A stretch of 39,371 nucleotides of DNA from Clostridiales bacterium UBA4698 (GCA_002404755.1 DHKI01000013.1:1-39371), one strand, 5' to 3'. Numbered from the stretch's first letter, positions 24,497 through 33,487 are shown. Made by a program: numbers and translations. The notes: generated from the letters alone by a model not told the origin.

Positions 24497-26438
24497 ATGA
24501 AGAATTGGTGGGATAAGAATAAAAGGATAATAATAGTTTTTGGGGTAATATTTATAATATTAGCCCTTCTTCTTTTGCCTGCATTTGCGAGAGTTGGATA
24601 CGAAAAACGCTTGGAACGGTGGAGAATATTTTGGAAAGGGAAGTATAGATATTTTTACGAATATAGTAAAAGAAATTCCTCAAAATATTAAGATTGCTTT
24701 CACAGTTGCAAGTGCTGCATATTTAGAAATAATCAAAGTGTTTGGAATATTTTATCTTGGATTTGTTATAATCATGCTAATAAAAGCTTCAGGCAAAAGT
24801 GATTATGACAAAATAGAACATGGTAGTGCTGATTGGTGTAGCAATGCTGAAAAGTACACGGTTTTAAGTCCTAAAGATGGAATGATTCTTGCAGAAAAAA
24901 CGTATTTGCCAGTAATACCAAAGCCACCAGAAGGTAAGAATGGTAACATCTTAGTAATTGGTGGATCTGGTGCAGGTAAATCAGCATCTTTCGTTATTCC
25001 AAATGCACTTCAAATGTTGGGTTCATATGTTTTTACTGATCCAAAAGGTGAACTGTATGATAGAACAGCAGGATTTTTTAGAAAGAATGGTTACGATGTG
25101 CATGTTATTAATCTTCAGGACCCAAGATACAGCGATGGGTACAATCCATTATCACATATAAGAGGTACACTTGATGTTGATACAATTGTAAAGATTGTTT
25201 CTAAAAAAGAAGGTGGAGATAAAAAAGGTGGAGACCCATTCTGGGATCAAACATCAGAAGCTTTGCTTAAAGCTGTTATTTATTACGTGCTTTTAAATAG
25301 ACCTAAAGAAGAGCATTCATTTGCAAGTTGTTTAGCCCTTTTAAGATTAGGTGGCGAAAATGATGGTGAAGATTTAAAAAATATATTTATGAGTTTGCCA
25401 TTTGAAAATCCCGCACGTAGAGCATTTGAAACGATTAGACTTGGTAGTGACAAAACATTTGCTAACATCTTGGTTTCACTTGCTGCAAAGCTAGATGCAT
25501 TTGATTCAGAAGAAATTACTGCTATGACAAGTACAAATACAATAGAATTTAAAGATTTGGTTGATAAGAAGTCAGTACTTTATTTTATTACTCCGGCGAC
25601 GAATGATACATATAATTTCTTGATGAATATATTCTTCTCACAAATGTTAGATAGATTGTATGAGTATGCTGATTCAAAAGGTGGAAGCTTACCAACGCCA
25701 TTATTTTTAATACTTGATGAGTTTGCTAATATAGGAAGAATACCTAGATTTGAACAAATTTTAAGTACATGTCGTTCTTATAGAATAAATATAAGTATAA
25801 TTTTGCAAAGTATAGATCAATTGATTGCGATATATGATGAAAAAGTTACAGAGAATATTATGGCTAACTGTAGTACGCATTTATTTTTAGGAAGTAATGC
25901 TCAAAAAACACTTGAAACATTTTCTAAGCAGCTAGGTGAAAAAACAATTACAAGAGATAATATTTCAAGAAGTACAGACAAGGATGCTAATTTTAGTGGT
26001 AGAAGTTATTCAGACCAGATTATGGCGAGAGCTCTTATGACGCCTGATGAACTTAGAAGAATGGATACAAATGAATGTATTATATTTGTTCAAGCAATGA
26101 AACCAATCAAAGCAAATAAGTATTGGTATTTCAAGATGCATCCGATGTATAAGATGGCAAAATCTGTAGAGGAAAGCCACAAAGGAATTGCAGAGCCAAG
26201 AAGAGGCGAGTATAAGATTACAAATCCATATGAGTTAACGAATGATAGCTTAGATGATTTGTTTGGTTCACCTTCTAAAGAAGAAGTTGATGTGGATGTT
26301 GGCGAAGGCGTTAATGTAAATAAAAATGTTTCAAACAATACTACTGCGCCAAAAGAAGTAAATGAAGAAACGTATGATTTACAAATAGAATTAGAAAGAA
26401 AATTTGATGAGATTTTTGGCTCACCAAAAAAACAATAA
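24497..26438 (+). CDS. VirD4/TraG-family coupling-type ATPase, split by a +1 frameshift at CGG
   Basis: A reading of 646 residues is obtained if one base is skipped. The first part starts at ATG 24497 (GGAGG upstream) with MKNWWDKNKR and a membrane helix (about residues 9-30) and would stop at 24691; the rest is open from about 24585 to 26438 without its own ribosome-binding site. The two join naturally at the CGG of 24617-24619: skipping its C gives RLE then GGEYFGKG, as I expect for this family. Then a second membrane helix, Walker A GGSGAGKS (about residue 155), FTDPKGELYD, FWDQTSEALLKA, Walker B LFLILDEFANIG (about 407) and SIILQSIDQL. These ATPases feed substrates into type IV secretion. 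No relaxase or other secretion gene is near. The tail is acidic and low-complexity. Confidence 0.85.
24617..24619 (+). other. Proposed +1 frameshift site (CGG) in the VirD4-like gene
   Basis: Frame one reads GAA CGG TGG; skipping C gives GAA GGT GGA GAA TAT. Both frames are open across 24585-24690, so homology rather than stops places the site. Confidence 0.6.
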
Positions 26439-26451
26439 GTTTATAATTTAT

Positions 26452-26488
26452 AGGATGAAAAGTGGTTTGCTTTTCATCCTATTTTTTT
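26452..26488 (+). terminator. Rho-independent terminator
   Basis: AGGATGAAAAG (26452-26462) pairs with CTTTTCATCCT (26470-26480), then a run of T. Confidence 0.88.
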
Positions 26489-26497
26489 CGACTTTGC

Positions 26498-26543
26498 TTG
26501 CGGTAATCGACATTTTGTATTATCATTTTAGTATGTACTAAAA
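26498..26543 (+). promoter_or_regulatory. Putative yhaO promoter with an 18-bp palindrome
   Basis: TTGCGG (26498-26503), 17-base spacer, TATCAT (26521-26526). TTTTAGTA and TACTAAAA (26526-26543) form a perfect inverted repeat with a TG centre overlapping the -10 end, a likely operator. It does not look like a LexA box. Confidence 0.4.
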
Positions 26544-26606
26544 GATTTTAAGTGTTACTTATAAACAATATTAAATTTTTGTTGTGAAATATATTAAGGA
26601 GGATTT

Positions 26607-27645
26607 ATGAAATTTATACATATAGCAGATTTGCACCTTGATACACCATTAGTATCTTTAAGAAATAATAGAGATTTAATAAAGAAAAGAAGAACTGAAC
26701 AAAGACAAGTTTTTAGCGATGTCATAAATAAAATTAAAGCTGAAAATATAGAATATTTATTTATTTCAGGAGATTTATTTGAACAGAAATTTGTTGAAAA
26801 AAACACTATAGATTTTTTGATTTCAAGTTTTGAATTGATTCCAAACACAAAAATTTTTATATCACCGGGAAACCATGATCCATATATAAAAAGCTCTCCA
26901 TATCAAACTTTTGAATGGCCTGAAAATGTAACAATATTCACAGGTGAGGTAGGGATGTTTTCGTTTGAAGATGTTAACGTGTATGGTATTGGCTTCACAG
27001 ATTACGAGTTTTCATCAGACGAGATTAGCAAAATTCAAATTGAAGATGAAAACAAAATTAACGTGTTAGTTGTACATGGAACATTAGATGGTGCAAGTAA
27101 AAAATATTTGGATATAAAGTCAAAGGATTTAGAAAAATTTGATTACGTTGCGTTAGGTCATATACATGAAAGAAAAGTTGATGGTTCTAATATTGTATAT
27201 CCTGGAAGCCTTCTATCTATCGGTTTTGATGAATTAGGCGAGCACGGAATTGTAATTCGGAGATTTGAAAAAGAATGACATAGAATATAGATTTGAAAAT
27301 ATGGAATATAGGCACTTTGAAATTATAGAAGTAGATATTTCAAATTTTAAATCGCCAGATGAAATATTAAATCATATTTCTTTGCAAGATAATATTTACA
27401 GGATTGTTCTAACTGGTGAAAGAAATGTTGATACCGATAAAATAATTGAGACATTAAATAATACCGGAAAAAATATTTGTGAAATAAGAGATTTAACGCA
27501 TATATCATATGATTTCGATAGTATCACAAAAGAGAAAAATTTGAAGGGGATTTTTACAAAAAAGATGCTTGAAGAAATTGAAAAGAATCCAGAAAGAAAA
27601 GAGGAAATTTTAAAAGCAATTGAGATAACATATAACGTTTTATAA
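26607..27645 (+). CDS. YhaO/SbcD-like DNA repair exonuclease, split by a +1 frameshift at CGG
   Basis: The joined product has 345 residues, a normal size for clostridial relatives. The first frame ends with TGA at 27276; the second is closed by TAA at 27253-27255, so the shift must lie within 27256-27275. Skipping the C of CGG (27258-27260) gives GIVI then GDLKKNDIEYRF, the pattern expected after GEHG in this family. The calcineurin-like phosphoesterase motifs are complete: ADLHLD, SGDLFEQ, PGNHDP, VVHGTLDG, GHIHE. These coordinate two metals for nuclease action, usually on DNA ends. The C-terminal part is the capping region. It is coupled to the YhaN-like ATPase gene 12 bases downstream, and the two probably form an Mre11-Rad50-like complex. 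Confidence 0.88.
27258..27260 (+). other. Proposed +1 frameshift site (CGG) in the YhaO-like gene
   Basis: Frame one reads ATT CGG AGA; skipping C gives ATT GGA GAT TTG. Stops in both frames confine the shift to 20 bases. Confidence 0.7.
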
Positions 27646-27657
27646 TGGGAGGAACTA

Positions 27658-29406
27658 ATGAAAATCAATAACATTCAAATTAATGGATTTGGTAACTTGA
27701 AAGAGAAAAATTTGAATTTAAAAAACGGAATAAATATTGTCTTCGGAGAAAACGAGACTGGAAAGTCGACACTTGCAAACTTTTTAAAGGCAATGTTTTA
27801 TGGCGTGAATAGAAATAAAAATGGAAATCCTTTCTCAGAGTATGAAAGATTTAAACCTTGGGGAGAAGGCGATTTTAGTGGAAAAATCGATTACGAAATA
27901 AACGGGAAAAACTATACGGCGATTAGAGAGTTTAATAAAAATAATTGTAAAGTATTTGATAAAGAAGGAAACGAGATAACCGCATTATTCAACAAAGATA
28001 AAATGAGAGGCTCAGAAATAGGAATTGAGCAACTTGAGATAGACGAAGAGACATTTATAAATTCCATTTTTGTTTCTCAAAAAAATGTAGAGGTTGATGA
28101 TAGTGGTAGAAAAAGTGTAATACAAAAACTTACGAATATGATTCAAAGTGGAGATGAAACAATATCTTATGACAAGGCAAAGCAAAAGTTGCAAAAGAAA
28201 CTTTTAGATGAAATAGGAAGCGATAGAACTCAAAATAAGCCATTAAATGTTACTATGCGTGAAATTAATCTGCTTGAGGATAAAAAGGCAAATTTGGTGC
28301 GAAATAGAGAAAAGCAGACGGTGATTTTGGAAAAAGAGAAAGAGTTAGATGTAAAACTTGCAAATACAACGAATGACTTAGAAAGAACAACGAAAGTATT
28401 AGAAATAAAAGATAGATATTTTAATCTTCTTAGAGAAAGAGAAAACGATTACGAAATTGCAGTAAAAATAGCAGAGAAAGAATATCAAAAGAGGATAGAA
28501 ATAAAGAAAAAAACAAAGAAGGATTCACAGATATTGACTGCAATTTTGACTATTATATTAGTAATAGCTTGTGTTATCTTAAAATGGTATATTCCAGCTG
28601 GTATTGTTGCTGCTGTTGGAGTTGTAGTGGCAATCATATTATCAAATGTATTATCTATGGACGTAAAAATGGGCACTGTGCCTAATTTTGATGCGATAAG
28701 GGAAGATTTTAAAAAGAAGGAAAATAGGGAGTTAGAGCTTTTAAAGAAAGAGGGCATCAAAGAAAGTTTGATAACTAGAAAAATACCAGAATTGAAATCA
28801 TTAATGGAAGGATTTAAGAAGAGCAAAGACGATTTGACATTGGAAAAGCATAAATTAAAAATAGAGATGGAAAGCTTAAAAGAAAATTTAGATAGACTTA
28901 ATGAACTAGAAGAGCGATTAGATGAACTATATGAAAAAGAGGAAAATTTAAGAAAGCTTGAATATAGTATTAAGCTTGCAATGACTAAGTTAGATGATGC
29001 TTACTTTGAACTTAAAGAAGAAGTTGTACCTAAGTTTGAGAATGAGATAAAAGAAAGCATAAAAAGAACAACTAATAATGAGTATAAGAAAATCATTTAT
29101 AATGATGAACAAGGAATATTAGTTGAAAATTATTTAGGAGACATTGTCACATTAGATAAATTAAGTGTTGGTACAATCGACCAAGTGTATTTGGGATTTA
29201 GATTAGCGATTGCAAATAGAACAGCAGAACTTCCTTTAATTTTGGATGAAGCATTTGCGTTTTACGATGATGAAAGACTGGAAAACATACTAAAAATATT
29301 CTCAAATGAATATGCAGGAAGACAAATAATAATTTTAACATGTAGTAATAGAGAAAAAGAAATTTTAGACAAGTTAAGCATAGATTACAATTTGGTAAAT
29401 ATCTAA
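27658..29406 (+). CDS. YhaN/SbcC-like SMC-type ATPase with two membrane segments
   Basis: 582 residues; GGGAGG seven bases before ATG 27658. The N terminus has the Rad50-type Walker A GENETGKST (about residue 31), then FVSQKNVEVDD (Q-loop region). Coiled coils run to about residue 290, followed by two hydrophobic segments (about 292-312 and 313-333), a second coil region, and the C-terminal LSVGTIDQVYLGFRLA signature with Walker B PLILDEAFAFYDD. It partners the YhaO-like nuclease. It is much shorter than Bacillus YhaN, about a thousand residues, and the membrane hairpin in place of a zinc-hook suggests membrane attachment, known from some YhaN relatives. Confidence 0.87.
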   Translation: MKINNIQINGFGNLKEKNLNLKNGINIVFGENETGKSTLANFLKAMFYGVNRNKNGNPFSEYERFKPWGEGDFSGKIDYEINGKNYTAIREFNKNNCKVFDKEGNEITALFNKDKMRGSEIGIEQLEIDEETFINSIFVSQKNVEVDDSGRKSVIQKLTNMIQSGDETISYDKAKQKLQKKLLDEIGSDRTQNKPLNVTMREINLLEDKKANLVRNREKQTVILEKEKELDVKLANTTNDLERTTKVLEIKDRYFNLLRERENDYEIAVKIAEKEYQKRIEIKKKTKKDSQILTAILTIILVIACVILKWYIPAGIVAAVGVVVAIILSNVLSMDVKMGTVPNFDAIREDFKKKENRELELLKKEGIKESLITRKIPELKSLMEGFKKSKDDLTLEKHKLKIEMESLKENLDRLNELEERLDELYEKEENLRKLEYSIKLAMTKLDDAYFELKEEVVPKFENEIKESIKRTTNNEYKKIIYNDEQGILVENYLGDIVTLDKLSVGTIDQVYLGFRLAIANRTAELPLILDEAFAFYDDERLENILKIFSNEYAGRQIIILTCSNREKEILDKLSIDYNLVNI

Positions 29407-29454
29407 TGTCAATAAGTTAAAAACCGAAAGAATTATAAGAAGGAAAAGTGAAAA

Positions 29455-31017
29455 ATGCTAAGAATAAAAGATATAAAAATTAAAAAAGATTTTTCTAAAG
29501 AAGAACTTATAAAATACATATGTGAAAAAAGCAAAATAAAATTGACAGATGTAAGAGATTTTAGAATATACAAAAAATCTATAGATGCTAGAAATAAAGA
29601 AGATATTTTCTATGTCTATACTGTGGATATATTGGTGGACGACGAGAAGCTATATAATAAATTTGAACATATAGATTTAGAAGATGAAGCTAAAATTGAT
29701 GTGAAAGTAAATAGAAAAAGCTTGTTAAGGCCAATTGTTGTTGGTGCAGGTCCCGCGGGGCTTTTTGTAGCTTTAACACTTGCACAAAATGGGATAAAAC
29801 CAATTGTATTAGAACAAGGCAAGAGTGTTGATGAACGTCAAAAGGATGTTGAATTATTTTGGAAAGAAGGAAAGCTAAACACTTTATCTAATGTTCAATT
29901 TGGAGAGGGCGGAGCAGGAACATTTTCTGATGGAAAACTCACAACAGGAGTAAATGATCCTCTATGCAAAAAAGTTATCAGAGAATTTTATAATTTTGGA
30001 GCACCAGAGCAAATTTTATATACGAGTAAACCTCACATAGGAACAGACAACTTAATAAATATAGTTAGAAATATTAGAGAAGAAATAAAGCGACTTGGCG
30101 GAGACGTATATTTTAATGAACAAGTTGTGGATTTCAAGATTGAAGATAATAAAATAAAAGCAGTAATTTGTAAAAGTGGAAAAGTCTTTGAAACAGATGC
30201 AGTTGTTTTAGCTATAGGGCATAGTGCAAGAGCCACTTTTGAAAAGTTATACTCAAAAGGTATAAACATGGAGAAAAAGAACTTTAGCGTTGGTGTGAGA
30301 ATAGAGCATAAGCAAGAGATGATAAATAAATCTCAATATGGTGATAAGACAAAATTAAAGCTTCCGCCTGCTGAATATAAACTTGCTTATCATGGAAAAG
30401 ATAGGTCATGTTACACATTCTGTATGTGTCCAGGAGGTGTTGTTGTTGCATCGTCTAGCGAAGATGGAACAATAGTTACAAACGGCATGAGTAAATTTGC
30501 GAGAGATGGTGAAAATGCCAATAGTGCGGTGCTTGTAAGTGTTACACCAGAAGATTTTCCTGGAGAGTCACCATTACTTGGCATGTATTTTCAAAAGCAA
30601 TTAGAGGAAAAAGCATTTGAGGTTGGAGGAAAAAATTATAAAGCTCCAGTTCAATTGGTTGGTGATTTCTTAAATCATAAAAAGTCTGAGTCTTTTGGAG
30701 AAGTGAAGCCAACATATATGCCAGGAGTTCAACTTGCAGAATTACATGATGTTTTGCCAGATTTTGTAACAAAAACAATGGAAGAAGGACTAGTTTATTT
30801 TGATAAGAAAATAAAAGGCTTTGCAAGTAAAGATGCAATCTTAACAGGTGTTGAAACTAGAAGTTCATCACCAGTTAAAATTCTAAGAGATGAGAAATGT
30901 GAGGCTAATGTCGAAGGGATATATCCTTGCGGTGAAGGTGCAGGATATGCAGGAGGAATTGTAACAGCGGCAGTTGATGGAATAAAATGTGCAATGGCAA
31001 TATGTGAGAAAGAATAA
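29455..31017 (+). CDS. COG2509-type FAD-dependent dehydrogenase
   Basis: 520 residues. It begins with a 90-residue domain typical of this family, then the FAD-binding loop PIVVGAGPAGLFVAL. Other landmarks are NVQFGEGGAGTFSDGKL, LAIGHSARATFE, CYTFCMCPGGVVVA, and the C-terminal YPCGEGAGYAGGIVTAAVDG that binds the flavin. The family is widespread in Firmicutes and predicted to be an oxidoreductase with unknown substrate. AAGGAAAAG lies upstream of ATG 29455. The gene follows the YhaN-like gene by 48 bases and may share its transcript. Confidence 0.9.
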   Translation: MLRIKDIKIKKDFSKEELIKYICEKSKIKLTDVRDFRIYKKSIDARNKEDIFYVYTVDILVDDEKLYNKFEHIDLEDEAKIDVKVNRKSLLRPIVVGAGPAGLFVALTLAQNGIKPIVLEQGKSVDERQKDVELFWKEGKLNTLSNVQFGEGGAGTFSDGKLTTGVNDPLCKKVIREFYNFGAPEQILYTSKPHIGTDNLINIVRNIREEIKRLGGDVYFNEQVVDFKIEDNKIKAVICKSGKVFETDAVVLAIGHSARATFEKLYSKGINMEKKNFSVGVRIEHKQEMINKSQYGDKTKLKLPPAEYKLAYHGKDRSCYTFCMCPGGVVVASSSEDGTIVTNGMSKFARDGENANSAVLVSVTPEDFPGESPLLGMYFQKQLEEKAFEVGGKNYKAPVQLVGDFLNHKKSESFGEVKPTYMPGVQLAELHDVLPDFVTKTMEEGLVYFDKKIKGFASKDAILTGVETRSSSPVKILRDEKCEANVEGIYPCGEGAGYAGGIVTAAVDGIKCAMAICEKE

Positions 31018-31085
31018 AGAAACTGAGTAAATATGCATAAAAAATCTTCAAAATCGGTAAAAAAGTCACCAAATTGTCTCAAAAA

Positions 31086-31114
31086 TTGACGCATTATGTA
31101 AAATATGCTATAAT
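31086..31114 (+). promoter_or_regulatory. Promoter of the small membrane protein gene
   Basis: TTGACG (31086-31091), 17-base spacer, TATAAT (31109-31114) with extended TG. Confidence 0.8.
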
Positions 31115-31135
31115 ATAACTATAAATTTTATTTTA

Positions 31136-31200
31136 AGGAGGCGTACCATTAAGCATATTTAGCCTTATATAGGGTATTTATGTGGTACGAGATTATTATG
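31136..31200 (+). promoter_or_regulatory. Leader with ribosome-binding site separated from the start by a hairpin
   Basis: AGGAGG ends at 31141 but no start codon follows at normal distance. CGTACCA (31142-31148) is complementary to TGGTACG (31183-31189). Folding would bring the ribosome-binding site to within about 8 bases of ATG 31198. The ATG at 31180 has only a weak AGGG. Confidence 0.45.
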
Positions 31201-31668
31201 ACAAACTACTATAACAACACGCAGGCGGGGCGTAGAGGAGCAAAGGTTGCAAGGCGGAAGAGAAAGAAGTTCGACTTCTTAACCCTCATTTCGAGGACGT
31301 TGCAGTTTGTGGCATCGGTTTTTATGGTTGTTTATGCAATTGGAGGTTTAGCCATAGTATCGGTTTGCTATGGACTGTACGTTCAGGAATGGTGGAGACC
31401 GTTTGCTACGTTCTCTATTTTCGTGACAAAATGCCTTGGAGTTTTTCTTGGCATAGTCGTTTTTGCTGGGATTGTGTATTGCTTTTCTTTCGCAATGGCG
31501 AAGAAATGCAGAAGAATCGCCAAGAAAATGTATCCGGCACATAGAGTGCCGTGGATAATTAGAGAACGTCGCTTCAAGCTTGCCTGCAACATCATTTCTT
31601 CTGTAAAGAAGAAGTTCATCGCAGGTGTCAAGTTTGTCGTAAAAGTGGGCGAATATGCTCCATTTTAA
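31180..31668 (+). CDS. Small basic membrane protein of unknown function
   Basis: 162 residues from ATG 31180, or 156 from ATG 31198; see the leader entry for why the start is uncertain. A basic N terminus (GRRGAKVARRKRKK) is followed by two hydrophobic helices (about residues 42-66 and 80-106) and a basic C-terminal tail. No family recognised. The gene has its own strong promoter and a bidirectional terminator. Codon use (CGG at 31255, CGT, ACG, GCG) is GC-richer than the neighbours and resembles that of the 10.9-12.7 kb block, suggesting a common foreign or special origin. Confidence 0.7.
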   Translation: MWYEIIMTNYYNNTQAGRRGAKVARRKRKKFDFLTLISRTLQFVASVFMVVYAIGGLAIVSVCYGLYVQEWWRPFATFSIFVTKCLGVFLGIVVFAGIVYCFSFAMAKKCRRIAKKMYPAHRVPWIIRERRFKLACNIISSVKKKFIAGVKFVVKVGEYAPF

Positions 31669-31674
31669 GACAAT

Positions 31675-31711
31675 AATAAAAGAGTTCTGGTTTATTCAGA
31701 ACTCTTTTATT
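31675..31711. terminator. Bidirectional terminator
   Basis: AATAAAAGAGTTCTG pairs over 15 bp with CAGAACTCTTTTATT. It lies between the plus-strand membrane protein gene and the minus-strand beta-propeller gene, whose 3' ends converge here. Confidence 0.85.
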
Positions 31712-31764
31712 GTGCAAAATTAAAAGAGATTTGTATGCATTTAGCTCAAATCCCTTTAATATAT

Positions 31765-33457
31765 TTATTTGATTTTTATTCCATATATTTTTTGTCCTCT
31801 TGTACCGATTACCATTATATCATTATATATAGCAGGTGAGCCTTCCATGTTTCCGCCACCTGTGTTTAAAACATATAATGTTTCGCCAGTTCTTGCATTT
31901 ATCAAATGTACTTTTCCATATGCATCACAGAAAATAACATAGCCTTTTCCTTCAGCATCATATATAGCTGTTGGAGAACTCCAAGAATATATGTTTAAAA
32001 TTTTTTCCCAGACAAGCTCTCCGGTTGATTTTTTTAGTGCTACCATTTTACCACTATTGAAGCTTTTTCCTACTGTTTTTGAAGCATTAAAAATTACTAA
32101 ATCAGATATCTCGTTTTTGCCAACTATCGGAGAAGATAAAAATCCGCCATTAACATTGGCATCGTAGTTACAATCTATCGTATATTCCCAAACCTTTTCA
32201 CCTGTAATTCCATTAATTTTTCTTATATATGCCGGTGCGGCTTTTCGCCTTCTATCGACTTCGCAAGATGCGTATAGCATGATTCCATCGTTTTCTTCTT
32301 CTAGTCCAAGTGTTGCGTCACAGTCATCTTCCATGTAGTGAAGCCATACTGGTGTTAATGTAGACAAATCTAGGCATTGAACATATCCATGATTATTTAT
32401 AAAGTAAGCATAATTTTTGTATATTGTCATTGCATTTTCTGTGCCAGCCATTTTTCCGTTAACAGAGTATCTATATCTCGTTGTCATTGGGGTAATTGAA
32501 ATGTTTCCATTAATTTTATCGAAATTAGTGTTTAATTTTACAACATATATTACACCGTTTTCTCCTGGTAAAAACATTGTGTCTGTTTCTGCATCTATTA
32601 CAGGATTTCCATCAAAAGCTCCCCAGCCTATATATGCAAATTTGTCGCGACCATTTATAAAGTATAGTTCTTTTCCATCAATCAGGCTGAAAATAAAGTA
32701 TCCCATTTTTACTGCTTCACCACTATTTGTGTCAATTCCTTGACCAACATAAAGTAGAGGATAGCCTCTAGGGTCTACAGAAACACTTCCTTTTATACAA
32801 CTTGGAATTTTTATTTTGTCTCTTGTGCATTCGCCTGTTTCTAAATCGTAGAAATGTATATAAGAGTCAAGTGCTCCGTATATGACTTCTGTAAAGTTTT
32901 CTTTCTGTTTAAATTTTTCGTATATATTCATATGAGTTTTTACGTCGTCGTCCCATGTTATTATTACAGGTTGACCATTCCAACCAACACCGCCCCAACC
33001 GTCAACTTTTCCGATTGTGTTAGTCCAAATTTTTTCTAATTTATTTTCAGTAACGTTAACTGTTCCGATAAGCGGCTGAGTCTCTGTAATTATTTCCTCT
33101 AAATGTTGTAATTCCTTTTACTTTTGAATAATTTTCTGTGCCGTTCATATTAACATTTGAAGAATAACTTTTTTCGCCACTTGCATATTTTATTTGGTAT
33201 TTCATATTAAATTTTTCTATATTGCTAAGTTCTGTACCATGAGGCTTTACAAAATTTTGTTTATTATCTTTTTCCTTAACAACAGGTTGTTCATCGCCTG
33301 ATGGGACATCAGATTTAGCCACAACAATATTTTCTCCTGAAGGCTTAATTGATGGAATATCTGGAGTGCTAATAGTTGAATTTGCCTCGAAAATTCCTTG
33401 GAGAAAAAAAGAAAGTAGTAACAAAACTACTAATGATATTATAATTTTATTTTTCAT
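31765..33457 (-). CDS. PQQ-like beta-propeller lipoprotein/membrane protein, split by a +1 frameshift at CGG
   Basis: The joined product has 563 residues. It starts at ATG 33457 (GGGAG upstream; an earlier open frame lacks a site) with MKNKIII and a hydrophobic segment, then a Pro/Ser linker. The first frame stops at 33056; the second is open down to 31765. Skipping the C of CGG at 33065-33067 joins RGNNYRDSAAY to GTVNVTENKLEKIW, continuing as VGWNGQPVIITW. Blade-like repeats follow, such as GALDSYIHFYDLETG, VDPRGYPLLYVGQGI, KINGITGEKVWEY, VALKKSTGELVWE and LINARTGETLYVL. These match PQQ-like propellers without clear cofactor residues. It is exported and membrane-tethered; perhaps wall binding or a scaffold. 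Function unknown. Confidence 0.85.
33065..33067 (-). other. Proposed +1 frameshift site (CGG) in the beta-propeller gene
   Basis: On the minus strand TAT CGG AAC becomes TAT GGA ACA when C is skipped. Stops confine the shift to about 55 bases, and the restored AYGTVNVTENK fits the family. Confidence 0.65.
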
Positions 33458-33487
33458 AAGTTTGCTCCCAAAAATATTTCTAAAATC

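Noticed and set aside
24602..24612. Frameshift of the VirD4-like gene explained by the GAAAAAC run
   Set aside because: A slip there gives a less family-like joint (EKAWNGG) than CGG (RLEGGEYFGK), and it would not explain the beta-propeller case, which has no homopolymer. It remains possible until reads are checked.
27276..27278. Recoding of TGA in the YhaO-like gene
   Set aside because: Frame one hits another stop a few codons later, whereas the +1 frame continues through the whole C-terminal region.
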